DNA from: Zerene cesonia
Taxonomy: Eukaryota > Arthropoda > Insecta > Lepidoptera > Pieridae
NCBI RefSeq assembly: GCF_012273895.1
Contig: NC_052124.1
Span: forward strand, 2,955,849-3,019,848
DNA length: 64,000 bases
Direction of reading: 5' to 3'
Shown piece by piece: positions 60,780-64,000 of this stretch. Position numbers and translations under genes: made by a program. Positions within the stretch are counted from its first letter, which is position 1. Every line of letters starts with the position of its first letter. The notes beneath the pieces are model-generated. The model ran no database searches. It was not told the DNA's origin and was given only the letters and a program-made list of their open reading frames with translations.

Positions 60780-61950
60780 TTTATATTTTATTTTTTACAC
60801 ATACATATACATATTAAAACATAACACTTATTTTAAACCAATATCGGTAAGTCTGACCAGCACCCGCACCTCTACCGACGAGGGACAGGCGAGAATGCTG
60901 TTCACTCAACCGACATTTTTTATACCTAATGTTCTGTACTCTAAGTTGTGCGTATCGAACACAATCCATCAGAATATGCTGCACATCATCCACAATACCA
61001 CAGTCATTACACATTGGGCAATCTGCTTTCTGCATTAAATGAGCAAACTTATTTGATGAAATGTGTCCTGAACGTGTTCTAGTATCGAGGTATATTTGGT
61101 TGAATTGTTCTAAACCAAATTTCTTTTTCTCGCGACCTTTCATCAAAATACTCCTGCCAAACAATTAAACATTGATGGCTCACATACTTAAAATGATCTG
61201 TGTACAATGGAGCGACCTCCAAGGGTATCTCGTCTAAAGCTGCTTGTTTGGCTAATAAATCAACCTCATTGTTTTCTTTAAGCTAAATATGAGATGGTGT
61301 CCGTTGTAAGATTACTTCTTTATTCAGGCAATCGGTACTCCTCTCATTTGAGAGGCACAGCGAGCCAAATGAGCTTTTAGAGTCTCAGTTAAAATGACAA
61401 AATGGCCGAAATTCAAAGATTAAATATACGCCAAAGCTTCCGCTATAGCAATTAATACAATATGCGTAATGGATAACTCCGAATCAATTTTGAACTTAAG
61501 GCTACATTCAAGAAATGAATCTAAAATGGCCACACCACCACTAATTGCTGATGGGATGGCATCTGAGATAAAATCCCGAGCATTAATGTTACTAACCTAA
61601 GTATCCATTATGCTTAATCAATTTTAATCGCTTTGTGATAAGATGAGGAGAGGAAGATTTGTATTCCTCTAATACCGAGATGCACTTGGTAAATACAATT
61701 CACTTAGTGCTGCATTAGATAAAATTATTTTTGAATGACCTACATTTTGAAATAAATTTTCCTGCTAAATACTTCCATTGAAGGAACAGGGGTGGAATAC
61801 AAAGGTCATTCTCCATAACATGAATTGGAGTTCTACGTATATAGCCACCTATAACACGTAGAGCCTAATAATTTTGAACTTTATCTAATTTAAGCAAGGA
61901 ACTTTTAGCTGCATTGTCATATAAAAAACAGCAACAACTTTTTCAGGGGT
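60780..61950 (-). mobile_element. I-type LINE relic with RNase H and C-terminal zinc-finger region
   Basis: Minus-strand reading (degenerate, several stops): SSITHI-like and ALAYI segments, a TPSHI..LKENNEVDLLAKQAA stretch typical of the last RNase H motif (NE.D near 61250), then IYLDTRTRSGHISSNKFAHL and CPMCNDCGIVDDVQHILMDC, the CxxC...H....C end of I-clade LINE ORF2. The open C-terminal part is at 61164-60814. RNase H points to the I superfamily rather than CR1. Dead copy. Confidence 0.7.
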
Positions 61951-62128
61951 AGATTGTTAAAAAGAGCACACGTTTTTGTAGTCTTAAAAGTTTCATAGAT
62001 TATTTATTTTCATAATTGAACTTGTGTAATGCAAGTTCAAAAGTTTGTACAAATCAGTATAAATATCCTTTATAATAACACATCACTTTTAAACAACTGT
62101 ACCACATAAATTCTTAAGAAACAAAATA

Positions 62129-63332
62129 TGGATGACATTAAACACACATTAGCACAGATGTCTCAATTGTTAGGGACAGAATGGAAGATTTTCAACGTCA
62201 TTTAGATATGTCCTCACAAAATCCAGGAAGCCCCAATACTAATCTTTCATCAGAATTTTACATGTTCCGGGGTCTTGTCATGACATCTCTTCAATGTATT
62301 CAATCACAAGTTCATATGCTTTCAAAACTTTATGAAGAAATGAGAAGTAGATGCAAAATTCTTCTTGTGCATGGGATACCTGAGACAACCGGAGACCGGT
62401 TTAACAGCTATTTACACGTGCGTCGTCAGCGTATACATATAGTGGAGTTTACGTCGTCATGGTGTGATGTTAGTGCTGGTGTTCCGCAAGGGGGAGTCCT
62501 GTATCCATTATTATTTTCCATATTTATCAACACTATTTCAAACAAATTAACGTGCAACTACCACATGCATGCCGATGATCTCCAAATCTACTTATATACT
62601 CAATCGGCCCTTGATGATTTGCCCCAGGAAATCAATTCAATCAACAAGGACTTCAGCAGCAATGTTACATGGAGTTCGGATTACGGTCTGCAAGTAAATC
62701 CCTTAAAAACTCAAGTTATTATTGTTGGCAGTCCTTCTTTTATTGCAAGGGTTAATTGGGTGAATCTCCCACCTATTCTAGTCGATGGCACATCTATTGA
62801 AGTTTACTTTGACAGCAATTTATCGTGGAAGTATCACATTAGGGAGGTGTGTAAGAAAGTTTATGCAATTGTTGGTTCTCTTCGCCGTCACAAAAATTTC
62901 CTTCCCATCCCAACCCAAATTTTGCTAGCACAATCCCTTCTTCCACCGATACTTGATTACGCCGATGTAAGCTATGTCAATCTTTCCGTAGACCAATTAA
63001 GCAAGCTCGAGCGTCTCCAAAATCACTGTATTCGCTTCATATTTGGTCTACGGAATTACAACCACGTCTCTGAGTTTCGTTCTCACCTTAAGTGGCTACC
63101 CAAATATTTGACGTTATTCACTACATGTAACAGATCATCATTAAACCTCAAATCAACTAAAGTTCTATTAGTTCCCTATTTGAAAACACATACTTTACTT
63201 TTTGAAGTAAAAATTGTTAGACTCAAACCGTTTAATAAATTAATAAAAATGTTTCCTGCAGATTGCACCTCTTGTACAGCAAGGGTCAAATATTTGTTTG
63301 ATGCAAATAGAACAAAACCATCGGCATATTAA
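62129..63332 (+). mobile_element. CR1-like LINE relic: ORF1-like start fused to reverse transcriptase
   Basis: A 383-codon open frame (62181-63332) begins with MEDFQRHLDMSSQNPG...RSRCKILLVHGIPETT, resembling LINE ORF1 coiled-coil sequence. Near residue 80 it switches to reverse transcriptase: VSAGVPQGGVLYPLLFSIFI, then CNYHMHADDLQIYLYT (the FxDD-type catalytic box) and SNLSWKYHIREVCKKVYAIV. About 1.5-2 kb of a complete element (end of ORF1, endonuclease, RT fingers) is missing, so this is an internally deleted copy whose junction happens to be in frame. An earlier ATG at 62129 (MDDIKHTLAQMSQLLG) is in another frame. The CR1 3' end is at 63778-63860. Confidence 0.75.
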
Positions 63333-63926
63333 GATATTTTAACGCTTAACTTAATGTGTTTACAAGTTTTACAGGTGGCAACATTAAAAAACGCATAAGC
63401 CATGTCTCGCTTAACATGAATGCAATATGAATTTTTTTTTGATTCAGTAAAGATTCCAAACTAATGAGCTTAGGGCGTAAGCTTTGGCAATTCCATTGTA
63501 TAATGTTTATCACGCTAACATAATATCTCGTAATCGTCTTTTTTTTTTTTAAACACCGGACAAATTTTATGACGTGTCATTTGATTATCCGAACAATGAA
63601 CGCAACAGAAAGATGTACTGTCCATGGCATACATCATGTCCGATGGAATTCTGCTATGACAGGGCAGCAGATATTGAAACTATGTATATTTGTTTTGAAA
63701 AATAGGGCCATACATTCTATATAAAATTTATGTGCAATTCCACTTATTTCGAAATAATATTACTTAAAAAGGGTAGAGTTTCTTCTCTGTAGAAACTGCT
63801 TCCAAACAGGTGGTAACAGGTAAAAACTGTCTAGCATAACGATTCAATAGTCTTTGAATAATGGTATCGATTGTAAATTTTGTACTGTTTTTTTTTGTGT
63901 TGTCGGGTTTATTTCCAATAGATTTG
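63333..63926 (+). mobile_element. LINE 3' UTR and CR1-type tail
   Basis: Non-coding sequence downstream of the LINE ORF. At 63778-63860 it contains TTTCTTCTCTGTAGAAACTG, CTTCCAAACAGGTGGTAACA and AACGATTCAATAGTCTTTGA, corresponding to the CR1 3' end also seen at 53035-53175. Confidence 0.6.
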
Positions 63927-64000
63927 TTTTGGGTTAGGTTAGGTTTTGGGTTAGGTTAGGTTTTGGGTTAGGTTAGGTTTTGGGTTAGGTTAGGTTTTGG
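63927..64000 (+). repeat. 17-bp minisatellite containing TTAGG units
   Basis: TTTTGGGTTAGGTTAGG is repeated four times without error and enters a fifth unit at the window edge. Each unit holds two TTAGG pentamers, the canonical insect telomere repeat. It could be a degenerate interstitial telomeric array or an unrelated satellite, and probably continues to the right. Confidence 0.9.

Noticed and set aside
1..64000. CRISPR arrays, bacterial operons, phage or plasmid functions
   Set aside because: The sequence is an intron-rich insect genome; the only tandem arrays are mini- and microsatellites without spacers.

Overview
The window is eukaryotic and almost certainly from a moth or butterfly. 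It is AT-rich with short GC-rich coding exons, spliceosomal introns (GT..AG, phases consistent within each gene), lepidopteran-type interspersed repeats and twelve runs of N. It looks like draft assembly sequence. There is no sign of operons, CRISPR, phage or plasmid content.

Layout. 740-2490 (-): first four exons of a gustatory receptor (Gr-1) that runs off the left edge. 5744-7059 (+): three exons of a USP32-type ubiquitin hydrolase whose 3' part falls in a 1-kb gap. 11428-18538 (+): exons 1-4 of 14-3-3 epsilon, last exon(s) in another 1-kb gap. 20342-22438 (-): a second gustatory receptor (Gr-2). 25571-29293 (-): a third receptor, complete in eight exons (Gr-3). 29950-33900: mariner, CR1-like LINE and tRNA-derived SINE relics. 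34335-35051 (+): exons 1-2 of NDUFB9 (complex I). 36793-37584 (+): 5' part of a CYP6-like cytochrome P450 with a clear TATA/Inr promoter. 37685-47773: a near-identical second copy of 25732-35326, carrying Gr-3 exons 1-7, the same transposon relics and NDUFB9 exons 1-2. Here NDUFB9 continues to exon 3 at 48119-48315. 48.3-54.8 kb: gene-poor, repeat-rich. 54868-59359 (-): seven-exon, GPI-anchored membrane alkaline phosphatase. 60.7-64 kb: two LINE relics and a TTAGG-containing minisatellite at the right edge.

Most interesting points. (1) The ~10-kb duplicated block differs by SNPs, a 14-bp VNTR (4 versus 7 units), small indels and a pogo/Tigger-like insertion with an empty site in the other copy. 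Together with the flanking gaps this looks like two haplotypes placed in tandem, with a P450 fragment between them, although a recent tandem duplication is not excluded. (2) Three divergent gustatory receptors on the minus strand share intron positions and phases, interleaved with housekeeping genes on the plus strand. (3) A LINE relic reads as a single 383-codon ORF joining ORF1-like and reverse-transcriptase sequence. I found no convincing new molecular system. The novelty here is structural.
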